A stretch of 64,000 nt of DNA from Antribacter gilvus (lineage in GTDB: Bacteria > Actinomycetota > Actinomycetes > Actinomycetales > Cellulomonadaceae): NCBI RefSeq assembly GCF_003946865.1, contig NZ_QXTH01000003.1:1-64000 (forward strand). The letters are read 5' to 3'. Each line of letters starts with the position of its first letter. Position 1 is the stretch's first letter. The notes under the pieces are model-generated. The model made no database searches, was not told the origin of the DNA, and saw nothing but the letters and a program-made list of their open reading frames with translations. Below, in pieces: positions 27,454 to 35,969 of this stretch. A program made the translations under genes and the position numbers.

Positions 27454-28484
27454 GGCGTGCGTCCGTACACCGGCGCCGGCGGGGCAGGTGCGGTGCCGAG
27501 CACGCCGAGCCACCTGCTGTAGCTCGCGGCCCACGTCCCGTCGGCCTTGGTCCGCTCCAGGACGCCGTTCACGAACCGCACGAGGTCCACCTGGTCGGCC
27601 GGGATCCCGACGCCGTAGGGCTCGTCGCTGATCGCCGCGCCCACCACCTTGGCGTACGGGTCCTGGGCGGCGAAACCGGCCAGGACCGTGTCGTCGCCCG
27701 TGATCGCGTCGACCTCGCCCTGCTGGAACAGGACCAGGCAGCCGGTGTGCGTCGCGGCCGGCACGGCCTCGATGCCCTCCCACTGGGACAGGCGCTCCAG
27801 CGTGGTGGTGCCCTCGGGCGCGCACACGCGCCCGCCCTCGAGGTCGGCCACGCCGGTCGCGGTCGAGTCGCGCGGGACGAGGACCTTCTGCCCGGAGTGG
27901 AAGTACTCCGCGGAGAAGGCGATGTTCTCCCAGCGGTCGCAGTTGATGGTGAACGCGCGGACCACCAGGTCCACCTCGTGGTCCTCCAGCACGGAGATGC
28001 GCTGGCCTGAGGTGATCACGCGGAACTGGATCCGGTCCGGGTCGCCGAAGATGGCGCGCGAGACCTCCCGGGCGATGTCCACGTCGAAGCCCTCGATCTT
28101 GCCGGTGAGCGGGTTGCGCGCCGCCATGAGGAGGGTGTCTGCGGACACGCCCACCTTGAGCACGCCGCGGTCCCGGATCGCCGCCATGGTGCTGCCCGCC
28201 GGGAGCGCGCCCGGACCGGGCAGCGCGCCCTCGGGGGCGTAGGAGGCGACCGGTTCGGTCCCGTCGTCGCACGCCTCGACCGCTGCGGGAAGGCTGCCCG
28301 AGGTGGTCCCCGAGGCGGCGCCGGTCCCGGCCTCGGTCTTGGCCGCTGCCTCCGCCTGGGCCTGGGCCTGCAGACGGATGGCGGCCACGCCCGCCGGCAC
28401 GTCGGACGACGGCGCGCACGCGGCCGTCCCGGCCAGCAGCACGGTAGCGAGCGCGAGCGACAGCGTGCGCCGGATGCCCCTCAT
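27450..28484 (-). CDS. glnH: GlnH-like amino-acid-binding lipoprotein
   Basis: This encodes 344 aa. ATG 28484 overlaps the upstream stop. The signal is LALATVLLAGTAAC with the lipidated Cys near residue 23. The family 3 solute-binding fold shows VLKVGVSADTLLMAARNP, IEGFDVDIAREVSRAIFG, QRISVLEDHEVDLVVRAFT and GEVDAITGDDTVLAGFA. There is no ABC permease or ATPase gene next to it. Instead it neighbours a GlnX-like membrane protein and a PknG-like kinase, the arrangement in which mycobacterial GlnH acts as an Asp/Glu sensor. A sensor rather than a transport role is inferred. Confidence 0.85.
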   Translation of the reverse strand: MRGIRRTLSLALATVLLAGTAACAPSSDVPAGVAAIRLQAQAQAEAAAKTEAGTGAASGTTSGSLPAAVEACDDGTEPVASYAPEGALPGPGALPAGSTMAAIRDRGVLKVGVSADTLLMAARNPLTGKIEGFDVDIAREVSRAIFGDPDRIQFRVITSGQRISVLEDHEVDLVVRAFTINCDRWENIAFSAEYFHSGQKVLVPRDSTATGVADLEGGRVCAPEGTTTLERLSQWEGIEAVPAATHTGCLVLFQQGEVDAITGDDTVLAGFAAQDPYAKVVGAAISDEPYGVGIPADQVDLVRFVNGVLERTKADGTWAASYSRWLGVLGTAPAPPAPVYGRTP

Positions 28485-29908
28485 CGGTACTCCTTCATTC
28501 GCACGTTGAGGCCGGACGCCGCGAGCACCGCGGCGATCAGGCCGGCCAGGAGGGCGACCCATGCCGCCGTCGCCGACGTCCCGGACGCCGACCCGAGCCG
28601 CTGGTCGACCTCCTGCCCGGACGCGGTGATGTCGTCACGGACCTGTTCGGCGAACGCGTCGAACGCGGCAGCGGCGGTGCCCTCGCCGGACGCGGTGGCC
28701 GCGGCGACCGCGTCCTCCCACTCGCCGCCGTCGTCGAGCGCCCGGATCTCCTGGTGCTCGGCCACCCACTGGCCGAGGAGCGTGGACGAGCTGCCGGCGA
28801 GCTGGCCGTCGGCCGTGGCCTGGTCCAGGATCTCGGCCGCCGACAGCGGGCAGACGGCCAGGGCCTCGGCGAACGCCTCGTCCGCCAGCTGCTCGGGGGT
28901 GAGCGCCGAGGTGTCGGTGCAGGCCACGAAGCGGTTCTCGTACGCCTGCCCGGAACCGCGCTTGATCAGCGTGAAGCTCTCCATCGACTTCGCGTCCGTC
29001 GCCTGGGCGAGGGCCTGCGACGACGTCACGACAGCGCCGTAGGGCCCGTCGTTGACCCCGCGGGCCACGCCGTTGCCGCCGACGACCGCCGCGGTCACCA
29101 CCACGGCGCCGACGAGCGCCACGGCGGTGCCGAGCACCAGGCGCACGTTGAGCACGCGGTGGGTGCGGCGGGCGAGCCACACCTGGACGCCGACGAGCCC
29201 GACGAGGCCGAGCCAGACGAGCGCGAGCAGCGCCTGGGTGAACGCGACCGACGACTGCCCGTCCTCGACACGCTGCGCCGTCTGGCCCGCCACCTCGTCG
29301 AGCGTGGGCAGCGTGCCCGAGCGGAGCGTCGCGGACGCCTGGTCCAGGTACGCGGCGCCGACGGGGAACCCCTGCCGGTTGTTGGCGCGGGCCGACTCGA
29401 CGAGGCCCGCGTACTCCTGGATGGCCCCGCTGACGCTCTGCAGCCCGGTGTCCTCGGGTGCCCCGGCCGCGAGGCGGGGGACCGCCTGCGCCGCGGACGT
29501 CATCGCGTCCTCGTACCGGGCGCGCGCCTCGGCCGGCTCGAGGCCGCCCACGAGGAACGCGTTGGTGGCCGTCGCGTCGGCGGACACCAGGTCGTTGCGC
29601 AGCTCCTGCGTGCCCACCAGCTGGGCCGCGTCGGTGCGCACGTCGTCCAGCGCGCCCGACTGGCCGATCCCCGCGACGAAGCCCAGCGCCCCCAGACCGA
29701 TGCTCGCCACGACAGCGACCACCGTCGCCAGGGCGAGCCGGCCGGGGGTGTCGCTCAGGCGGCGCGCGAGCCGGGAGCGGCCCGCCGGCGCTGGGCGTCC
29801 CGGCGCACCAGCACCCGCGGCGGGCGTGGCTGCGCCCGGTGCGGCTGCGTACGGATCAGCCGCGGCGGCACCCGGTGCCGCACCCTGCGGCGACGTGGTG
29901 ACTGTCAT
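28481..29908 (-). CDS. glnX: GlnX-like membrane signalling protein
   Basis: This encodes 475 aa. An N-terminal Ala/Pro-rich cytosolic segment is followed by helix 1 ([20 protein letters not shown]) and an extracytoplasmic helical domain of about 130 aa. Next come helices 2 and 3 ([40 protein letters not shown]), a second extracytoplasmic domain with two Cys in similar surroundings (VACTD, AVCPLS), and a final helix ([18 protein letters not shown]). That is two periplasm-facing domains and four helices, as expected for GlnX. By analogy it would bind the GlnH-like protein outside and signal to PknG inside. Position immediately upstream of glnH supports this. It overlaps both neighbours by 4 bases. 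Confidence 0.8.
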   Translation of the reverse strand: MTVTTSPQGAAPGAAAADPYAAAPGAATPAAGAGAPGRPAPAGRSRLARRLSDTPGRLALATVVAVVASIGLGALGFVAGIGQSGALDDVRTDAAQLVGTQELRNDLVSADATATNAFLVGGLEPAEARARYEDAMTSAAQAVPRLAAGAPEDTGLQSVSGAIQEYAGLVESARANNRQGFPVGAAYLDQASATLRSGTLPTLDEVAGQTAQRVEDGQSSVAFTQALLALVWLGLVGLVGVQVWLARRTHRVLNVRLVLGTAVALVGAVVVTAAVVGGNGVARGVNDGPYGAVVTSSQALAQATDAKSMESFTLIKRGSGQAYENRFVACTDTSALTPEQLADEAFAEALAVCPLSAAEILDQATADGQLAGSSSTLLGQWVAEHQEIRALDDGGEWEDAVAAATASGEGTAAAAFDAFAEQVRDDITASGQEVDQRLGSASGTSATAAWVALLAGLIAAVLAASGLNVRMKEYR

Positions 29909-31503
29909 GCGGGCTCCTCGTCCTCGGTGATGCTGTCCTGCTCGGTCCCGGGCTCCGTGACGGCCCGCACACTACCGGCCGCCCCCGAGACGGGCTCGAT
30001 GTCGACGACGTCCTGCAGGTCCTCCGGCAGGAGGTGGCGCAGCTCGTCCACGGTGGGCGCGGCGACGTCGCGGAGCCGCCACGCGTGGCGGGCCACGGCG
30101 GCGTCGAGCATGTTGCGTGCCCAGCGCCCGTTGCCGAAGCCCTCGCCGCGTGGTTCGTGCCCGACGAGCTCGGCGAAGCGCTCGAGCGTCTGGGGCAGCG
30201 GCTCGAAGTCGGCCTTGCGGGCGAGGAGCGCGAAGATGTCGCGCAGCTCGTGGTCGGTGTAGTCGTCGAACACGATCGTCCTGGCGAACCGCGACTCCAG
30301 GCCGGGGTTGGTCGCGATGAACCGCGCCATCGGCAGCGGGTAGCCCGCCACGACGACTACGAGGTCCTCGCGGTGGTCCTCCATGTCCTTGACCAGGGTG
30401 TCGACGGCCTCCTTGCCGTACTGGTCCTCGGCCAGGGCGTACGCCTCGTCGATGAACAGCACGCCGCCGAGGGCGCTCTGCACCACCTCGGTGGTCTTGG
30501 CCGCGGTCTGGCCCAGGTAGCCGGCCACCAGCTCCGAGCGGTCCACCTCGACGAGGTGGCCCTTCTCCAGGAGCCCCAGCGCCCGGTAGATGCCCGACAC
30601 GAGCCGGGCCACCGTCGTCTTCCCCGTCCCCGGGTTCCCGACGAACACCAGGTGCCGGGTCATGGACGGCTTCGTCAGGCCCGCCTCGGTGCGCAGGCGC
30701 TCCACGCGGAGCAGCTCGGTCTGGCGCCGGATCTCGCTCTTCACGCGGGCCAGCCCGATCAGGCCGTCCAGCTCGGCGAGCAGCTCCTCCAGGGACTTCG
30801 GCGGCACCTCGGGCTCGGGGGCCGACGACGGTCGCTCGCCTTCCGTGGCGGTCTCGCCTCCGGCGTGGGGCGTGCCGGGCGTGTGGGGCGTGCCGGGGAT
30901 CGCCGGCCCGAGCGCTGTGCCCGCGGGGGCGTGGCCGGGGCGGCCCAGCGCGTCGAGGATGGAGTCGACCGACGGGACGCCGGGCGGGAGCGTGGCCCCC
31001 GTGAGGCGGCCGAGGTCCAGGTCTGCGGGGCGGAGGCTGCCGCGGGCGGGCGACAGGCCGGACGCGGGGGCGCCGGGGGCCGGCGTCGTGCCGGAGGCTG
31101 CCGACCGGTGCACGGCCTTGGTGCCCTCCGCCGCGGCGATCGCGCTGATGCTGGGATCGCCGAGGGCCGCGGCGGCGTCGACCACCCCGGCCAGGGACTC
31201 GGCGTAGGCCGCCGCGTGCGGGGAGCCGTCCGCGAGCAGCCGGGCGAGCAGGTCGGTCGGCGCCGAGCGCCACCGCCGTGCGCTGATCGCCGCCTCGAAG
31301 AACGGCTGGAGCGACGCGGCGGCGTTGTTGCCGTGCGGCCGGCCGGTTGCTTCTAGCCACGCCTGCGGGGCGCGCGGGGACGACTCGGCGACGGCAGCCG
31401 CCAGTCGTTCGCCCTCGGCGCGCGCGGCGTCCTGCCCCACCCCGGCGGTCTCGGCCAGGCCGGCGTGCGCGTCGAGCGCCGCGGCGAGGCCGGCGGCGCT
31501 CAT
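29905..31503 (-). CDS. AAA+ ATPase, CbbX/SpoVK family, with N-terminal helical domain
   Basis: This encodes 532 aa. Residues 1-150 are Ala-rich helices, then comes a Pro/Gly/Ser linker to about 235, then the AAA+ domain. Walker A is GNPGTGKT at 289-296, Walker B is [11 protein letters not shown], the pore-type loop is [11 protein letters not shown], sensor 1 lies in [11 protein letters not shown], and the Arg finger lies in [11 protein letters not shown]. CbbX proteins remodel Rubisco and EccA proteins serve type VII secretion; neither partner is nearby. The operon context suggests remodelling of the sensor/kinase complex, which is inference. A 124-base gap separates it from the upstream hypothetical gene. 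Confidence 0.87.
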   Translation of the reverse strand: MSAAGLAAALDAHAGLAETAGVGQDAARAEGERLAAAVAESSPRAPQAWLEATGRPHGNNAAASLQPFFEAAISARRWRSAPTDLLARLLADGSPHAAAYAESLAGVVDAAAALGDPSISAIAAAEGTKAVHRSAASGTTPAPGAPASGLSPARGSLRPADLDLGRLTGATLPPGVPSVDSILDALGRPGHAPAGTALGPAIPGTPHTPGTPHAGGETATEGERPSSAPEPEVPPKSLEELLAELDGLIGLARVKSEIRRQTELLRVERLRTEAGLTKPSMTRHLVFVGNPGTGKTTVARLVSGIYRALGLLEKGHLVEVDRSELVAGYLGQTAAKTTEVVQSALGGVLFIDEAYALAEDQYGKEAVDTLVKDMEDHREDLVVVVAGYPLPMARFIATNPGLESRFARTIVFDDYTDHELRDIFALLARKADFEPLPQTLERFAELVGHEPRGEGFGNGRWARNMLDAAVARHAWRLRDVAAPTVDELRHLLPEDLQDVVDIEPVSGAAGSVRAVTEPGTEQDSITEDEEPA

Positions 31504-31627
31504 CGTGCACCCTCGGGTGCGCGCTCGTCCTCGGGCGGGCCCTCGGATGCGCGCGAGACTGCTTCCAGAGCCGCGTATGAGGCCACAGACGATCGTCGAA
31601 GCGGTCTGGCGCGCACACCTCGTAGCG
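31504..31627. other. 124-base gap inside the telA-FHA gene cluster
   Basis: This gap contains three CCTCGG direct repeats in a G/C-rich stretch and a weak minus-strand promoter candidate: TTCGAC (complement of 31595-31600) with TACGCG (complement of 31572-31577), 17 bases apart. No terminator is evident. It is the likeliest site of an internal promoter dividing the cluster. Confidence 0.3.
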
Positions 31628-32242
31628 TCACGGCGTCGGCTCCGGCGGCTTGAGGGCCGGGCTGCCGTCGTCGTCCCCGTCGCCCTCGGAGCCCGGGCCG
31701 GAGCCTGTCCCCGAGCCCGGCTGCGGCGGCGTCGGCAGGGCGGGCAGGGAGAGCCCGGAGCTGCCGAACTTCTCCTGGAGGAACATGCCGTGCGCCACGA
31801 GCGCCACCGCGTCCTGGCGGGAGACCGCGTCGGAGATCTGCCCCAGCACGTTCGTGAGCAGGTCGAGCTGGTCGCAGAGGACGTACAGCGCGGGCTTGGC
31901 GCCGTTGACGGGCCGCGTGTTCGCGAACTCCCGCGGCAGGCGCGCGTAGTTGTTGACGGCCTCCGGCAGGTAGCTCGTGGCCGTCGCCACGACCGTGTGC
32001 GCCTGCTGCGAGCCGGCGCCGAGCCGGTCGAGCCGGGGCGCCATCTCGTGGACCACCGCGGACACGCGGCGCACCCGGGCCGTGATCACGGACGGGACGC
32101 TCGCCGCCACCCGCGCCTCGACCGCTTCGACGGCCGTCAGCAGGTCCTCTGTGGTCGGAGGAGCCGGGACGCCCGGCTCCGGGGTCGAACGGCTCGGCTC
32201 CGTGCCGGACAACCGTCCGAAGAACTCATCCAGCCACCCCAT
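31628..32242 (-). CDS. hypothetical protein linked to TelA
   Basis: This encodes 204 aa. It begins [13 protein letters not shown], an amphipathic N-terminus, then has a helical core of about 130 aa ([40 protein letters not shown]) and a disordered Pro/Gly/acidic tail. It lies 16 bases downstream of the telA stop, so it is cotranscribed with it. In other bacteria TelA is often paired with an XpaC-type helical protein; whether this is a remote relative cannot be decided by eye. Function unknown. Confidence 0.7.
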   Translation of the reverse strand: MGWLDEFFGRLSGTEPSRSTPEPGVPAPPTTEDLLTAVEAVEARVAASVPSVITARVRRVSAVVHEMAPRLDRLGAGSQQAHTVVATATSYLPEAVNNYARLPREFANTRPVNGAKPALYVLCDQLDLLTNVLGQISDAVSRQDAVALVAHGMFLQEKFGSSGLSLPALPTPPQPGSGTGSGPGSEGDGDDDGSPALKPPEPTP

Positions 32243-32258
32243 GCGCGAGCGGTCCCCC

Positions 32259-33476
32259 TCAGAGCTTGTTCAGGTCGAGGGAGCCGCTCGCGACACCCTC
32301 CGTGCTCGAGCGGCGGGCCCGCTCCAGGTACTCCTGCGACTTGGCGGTCTCCGTCTGGAGCACTCCGATGGTCTGCGACATGGAGTCGAGGGCGCGCGTC
32401 TTGAAGTCGCTGATCGAGTCCATGGTCGCGTAGATGTTCTGGAACGCGGACTGCAGCTGCGGCAGGCCGATCGTCGCGCTGGCCGCCTGCTCCTGGATGC
32501 TCGCCGACTGGTCGGCCAGCATCTTCGACGTCGCGGCGATCATGTTCGACGTGGTCGTGTTGAGCGCGCCGATCTGGTCGAGGACCAGCTTCTGGTTCGC
32601 CAGCGCCTGGGCCACGATGACCGCGGTCCGCAGCGCCGAGACGGTCGTGGTGGTGGCGCGGTCCACGCCCTTCACCAGCTCCAGGTTGTTCTTGATGATG
32701 ATGTCGATCGCCAGGTAGCCCTGGATGGAGACCGCGAGCTGGGTCAGCAGGTCCTGGTGCTTCTGGCGCACGTAGAACAGGACGTCCTCGGACAGGGCCT
32801 TGGCCTTGTCGGGGTCCGCGACCTGGATCTCGGCGATCTTGGCGCTGAGCTGCGCGTCGAGCCGCTCGGCCACGTAGATGTACTGGTTCAGCCGCGCCAT
32901 GGTGTCCCAGAGGTTCTGCTTCTCCAGGTTCAGCGCGGCGTTGTCCTTGCGCAGCTCGTCCTGCCCGTTGTACAGCGCCTGGATGATGGCGTTGAGCTGC
33001 GTCTGGGCGGACTCGTAGCGGCGGAAGTAGTCCTGGATCTTGTCGCCGAACGGGATGATGCCGAGGAGCTTCTTGCCGACGTTCGCCTCGGACGGGTCGA
33101 GGTCCTCGACCGTGCGGCGCAGCTCGAGCAGCGTCTGGCCCACCTTGGAGCCGTCGGCCAGCCCGCCCTCCTTGAGCGCCTTGACCGGCGTCTGCAGCAG
33201 GCGGTTCGACGAGTCGGCGGCCTGGCGGATGTCCTGGTCGCCCATGGTCCGCACGTCGTCGGCCCGGGCGGCGAACTCGGGGGAGCGCGTGTCGCTCGAG
33301 AGCAGCCCGTCGAGGTAGGTGGCGACCTTCTTGTCCAGGGCGGGTGCGACGGCGGCGTCCACCTTGGGCGCCATCGCCGGCGCCTTGGTCGCCGCGACGG
33401 GCGCGACCGGGTCGGGGGCCGTGAGTACCAGCGTCGGGGCTGGTGGCTCGAGCGGGGCGGGTGCTGCCTCGGTCAT
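32259..33476 (-). CDS. telA: TelA/KlaA family protein (toxic anion resistance annotation)
   Basis: This encodes 405 aa. ATG 33476 is preceded by GGAGGA. An Ala/Pro-rich N-terminus of about 45 aa precedes the all-helical TelA domain. Hallmarks include GKKLLGIIPFGDKIQDYFRR, AQTQLNAIIQALYNGQDELR, YIYVAERLDAQLS, and the long segment VDRATTTTVSALRTAVIVAQ. Members are named after plasmid tellurite resistance, but their biochemical role is unresolved and they co-occur with vWA, PP2C and kinase genes. As first gene of the cluster, here it is better viewed as part of a stress or membrane signalling system than as a resistance determinant. Confidence 0.9.
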   Translation of the reverse strand: MTEAAPAPLEPPAPTLVLTAPDPVAPVAATKAPAMAPKVDAAVAPALDKKVATYLDGLLSSDTRSPEFAARADDVRTMGDQDIRQAADSSNRLLQTPVKALKEGGLADGSKVGQTLLELRRTVEDLDPSEANVGKKLLGIIPFGDKIQDYFRRYESAQTQLNAIIQALYNGQDELRKDNAALNLEKQNLWDTMARLNQYIYVAERLDAQLSAKIAEIQVADPDKAKALSEDVLFYVRQKHQDLLTQLAVSIQGYLAIDIIIKNNLELVKGVDRATTTTVSALRTAVIVAQALANQKLVLDQIGALNTTTSNMIAATSKMLADQSASIQEQAASATIGLPQLQSAFQNIYATMDSISDFKTRALDSMSQTIGVLQTETAKSQEYLERARRSSTEGVASGSLDLNKL

Positions 33477-33513
33477 CGATGATCCTCCGGTCAGGCGGCC
33501 GATCCGTGCCGCG

Positions 33514-33570
33514 AGTATAGCCGCGGCGGGCCGTCCCGAGTGGGGGAGAACTCCCCTGGTGCGGCCCGCC
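33514..33570 (-). promoter_or_regulatory. promoter of the telA cluster with upstream dyad
   Basis: Read on the minus strand, TATACT (complement of 33514-33519) is a perfect -10, about 38 bases before the telA ATG, leaving a 5' leader with a good Shine-Dalgarno (GGAGGA). Upstream is a dyad: GGGGAG-AA-CTCCCC at 33543-33556, bracketed by GGCGGGCCG/CGGCCCGCC arms (33525-33533 and 33562-33570). No good -35 is seen, so an activator binding this dyad is possible. Confidence 0.5.
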
Positions 33571-33672
33571 GGAGCCGGGTCCTGGCAGGTCAACGCACGG
33601 GGGCGGGAAGTGGTGCCCGGGTGGGCGGATGAAAGGTCGCGGGAGCGGGCGGAATACTCCCGTCGGTGATAC

Positions 33673-33700
33673 TTTTACGCGTAAAACTATTCCGTATAGA
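33673..33700 (+). promoter_or_regulatory. AT-rich promoter and 14-bp palindrome upstream of the ATPase gene
   Basis: TTTTACGCGTAAAA (33673-33686) is a perfect palindrome and overlaps a possible -35 (TTTTAC). A -10 TATAGA lies at 33695-33700 with a 16-base spacer. A GGAGG site at 33714-33718 precedes the GTG start. Such AT-rich DNA is foreign to the local composition. Confidence 0.5.
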
Positions 33701-33724
33701 ACTTATCTTATCTGGAGGTGTGCG

Positions 33725-35152
33725 GTGTTCGTCGGTAGAGACCGAGAGCTCAGGGCTCTTGAGCACGAGCTGGAGACCGTCCGGAGCGGACGGCGCCTCG
33801 ACCGGGGCGTTGCCGTCATGCTCCGGGGCCGACGGCGCATCGGCAAGTCGCGGCTCGCCGCGGAGTTCGCGCGGCGCAGCGGCCTGCCGTACGTCCACTT
33901 CCAGGCGTCTCGACGTACCTCGCTCACAGAGGAGATCGAGTCGCTCGCAAGGGCGACCTCACGCTCAACACTTCCTTCCGCGCAGATCGCCGAGCGGTTG
34001 CGCGCGAGCACTCTCACGGAGGCGCTGGAGAACCTCGCCACAGTCCTGCCTGACGATCAGCCGTCGATCGTGATCCTGGACGAGCTTCCTTGGCTCCTCG
34101 AGGCCGCGACGGGTGGTTCCGGCGAGCTGCAGCGCGTCTGGGACCTCCACCTTTCTCGGAAGCCAGTTCTTCTGCTCCTGCTGGGGAGCGACCTGGGGAT
34201 GATGGAGCAGCTGACGCGTCCGGACCAGCCGTTCTTCGGACGTGCAACCGAGATGGTTCTGCATGCACTCACACCACGGGACGTCTCGAGGATGACCGAG
34301 ACGTCAGGGATGGATGCCTTCGACGCCTACCTCGTCACCGGTGGTCAGCCCCTCGTGGCGCAGGAGTGGAAACCCGGTACCCGGCTCGACACGTTCCTGC
34401 AGGAGAGCTTCGGCCGAGCGACGAGCGCACTTCTGGTCAACGGCGCTCAGGTGCTCTCGTCGGAGTTCGGGAACAACTCGTTGGAACGGCAGGTGCTCAC
34501 AGCTACGGGTGGGCGAGGCGAACGCACGTTCACCTCGATCAGCAGCTCGCCCGTCATACCAGAGTCCACGACACCAGCCACCGTGACCCGAATGCTCACG
34601 ACCCTGATGGACCGTCGGATCCTCGCCGCAGACGAACCGCTGTCGGCACGCCGCAGCGCGAAGGACCGGCGCTATCGGATCGCGGACCCTGCGCTGCAGT
34701 TCTGGCTCGCCTTCGTGGAGGCATCGCTCCCCGAGGTTGACGCCGGCCGTCCGGAGGTGGCGCTCCACCGCGTTCGGACGGGCTACGGGTCCTGGCGCGG
34801 TCGGGCGATCGAGCCGGTGGTCCGCGATGCCGTCTTCCGTCTCGCGCGCGAGACGATGCCCGAGGTCCGCGTGGTCGGTGGGTGGTGGCCCCGGACGAAC
34901 GTCCCCGAGATCGACCTTGTGGGGGCGGACGCCCGCCCCGCGAGGTCTGTCGAGCTCGTCGGCACGATCAAGTGGCGGGGTGACCGGCCGATCTCCTCGG
35001 GAGAGGTCCGCACGTTGTTCCATGATGCGACCTCGGTGCCCGGCGTCGGACCGGGGACCCGGTCTGTGGGTGTCTGCCCGGCCGGGGCGGTGCCCGACGT
35101 GAGCCTCGACAAGGTATGGACCGCCGACGATCTGCTCGCGGCGTGGCCGTGA
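33725..35152 (+). CDS. archaeal-type ATPase with DUF234/nuclease-like C-terminus
   Basis: This encodes 475 aa. The GTG at 33725 has GGAGG 6 bases upstream, which decides the start. It begins FVGRDRELRALEHELE, a hallmark of this STAND-like ATPase family. Walker A is LRGRRRIGKSRLA (K41) and Walker B is SIVILDELPWLL. The winged-helix region is followed by YRIADPALQFWLAFVE (DUF234). The C-terminal EIDLVGADARPARSVELVGT with IKWR resembles a PD-(D/E)xK fold but departs at the second acidic position. These ATPases are patchily distributed and are suspected of mobile-element or defence links. Codon use is less GC3-biased than in its neighbours, and the promoter is AT-rich, so it was probably acquired horizontally. 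Confidence 0.8.
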   Translation: MFVGRDRELRALEHELETVRSGRRLDRGVAVMLRGRRRIGKSRLAAEFARRSGLPYVHFQASRRTSLTEEIESLARATSRSTLPSAQIAERLRASTLTEALENLATVLPDDQPSIVILDELPWLLEAATGGSGELQRVWDLHLSRKPVLLLLLGSDLGMMEQLTRPDQPFFGRATEMVLHALTPRDVSRMTETSGMDAFDAYLVTGGQPLVAQEWKPGTRLDTFLQESFGRATSALLVNGAQVLSSEFGNNSLERQVLTATGGRGERTFTSISSSPVIPESTTPATVTRMLTTLMDRRILAADEPLSARRSAKDRRYRIADPALQFWLAFVEASLPEVDAGRPEVALHRVRTGYGSWRGRAIEPVVRDAVFRLARETMPEVRVVGGWWPRTNVPEIDLVGADARPARSVELVGTIKWRGDRPISSGEVRTLFHDATSVPGVGPGTRSVGVCPAGAVPDVSLDKVWTADDLLAAWP

Positions 35153-35638
35153 TCATCCTGACGGGGTCGGGAGCAGGTCCAGGTGCATGTCGTAGTTCGG
35201 GACGTTCTGGCCGCCCACCCAGTTGGAGTCGTTCAGCCGGTCGACGACGAAGCCGAACCTCTCGAACGCCGGCCGCGCCGCGCGGCTCGCGTGGGTCTCG
35301 ATCCGGGTCAGTCCCATCGCCTCGGCCTCGGCGATCACCGTCGTCACGAGCCGCCGCGCGACCCCGATGCCGCCGTGGTCGGGGTGCACGAACAGCATGT
35401 CGAGGACCCCGTCAGCCCTGATGTCGCTGAACCCCACGACCAGGGCGTCGTCGTGCGCGCAGAACGTGTGAGCGGCTCTCCGGCGTCGTGCCCAGATCTC
35501 GAGGTCGAGGTCGTCAGGTGCCCACGCGAGGACGGCCTCTTCCGAGTAGTACGGCAGCGCCGTGCGACGGACCGCGGCGCGGAACACGTCCAGGGTTCGC
35601 TCAGCGTCGCTCGGCTGGTACCGGCGGACGTCAATCAT
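35153..35638 (-). CDS. GNAT-family N-acetyltransferase
   Basis: This encodes 161 aa. ATG 35638 is preceded by AGGAAG and starts MIDVRRYQPSDAE, the usual GNAT beginning. The acetyl-CoA loop is HPDHGGIGVARRLV (Q/RxxGxG/A type), followed by IETHASRAARPAFERFGFVV. Small GNATs of the YafP type have this layout. Its stop abuts the stop of the convergent ATPase gene with no intervening base, so no terminator separates them. The acceptor is unknown. Confidence 0.85.
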   Translation of the reverse strand: MIDVRRYQPSDAERTLDVFRAAVRRTALPYYSEEAVLAWAPDDLDLEIWARRRRAAHTFCAHDDALVVGFSDIRADGVLDMLFVHPDHGGIGVARRLVTTVIAEAEAMGLTRIETHASRAARPAFERFGFVVDRLNDSNWVGGQNVPNYDMHLDLLPTPSG

Positions 35639-35716
35639 GGGTTGGCTTCCTGATGGCGGACCGGCGGACCCCGAGGTGGAGGAGTACGGCGAGGTCACGG
35701 CGTGCCCCCGCGCCAC

Positions 35717-35792
<76 letters not shown>

Positions 35793-35969
35793 GTTGCGGC
35801 ACCATCGTAACGATCAACAGGCCTGGTGTGGGTGGCCGGTCCGATCTGGCCGCCGAAGGGACGGTTCGGCGTCCGCCCCGGGCCAAAAATCCCCGCTCCC
35901 GCAACATCCGACCCCATCTTTCGCTGTGTCCCGGTTGGCATAACCATCCGGACCTATCAGGATGAAGCC

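Noticed and set aside
27450-28484. A glutamine ABC transporter based on the GlnH-like binding protein
   Set aside because: No permease or ATPase gene of an amino-acid importer is adjacent; the gene is coupled to a GlnX-like protein and a kinase instead.
32259-33476. Tellurite resistance as the function of the telA cluster
   Set aside because: TelA is named for a plasmid phenotype, and no TerC/TerD-type gene is present. The neighbours indicate signalling. The name is kept only as a family label.
35800-35969. Riboswitch upstream of the first GTPase pair
   Set aside because: No recognisable aptamer core or terminator/antiterminator pair is visible; the region is just an intergenic spacer with a weak ribosome-binding site.
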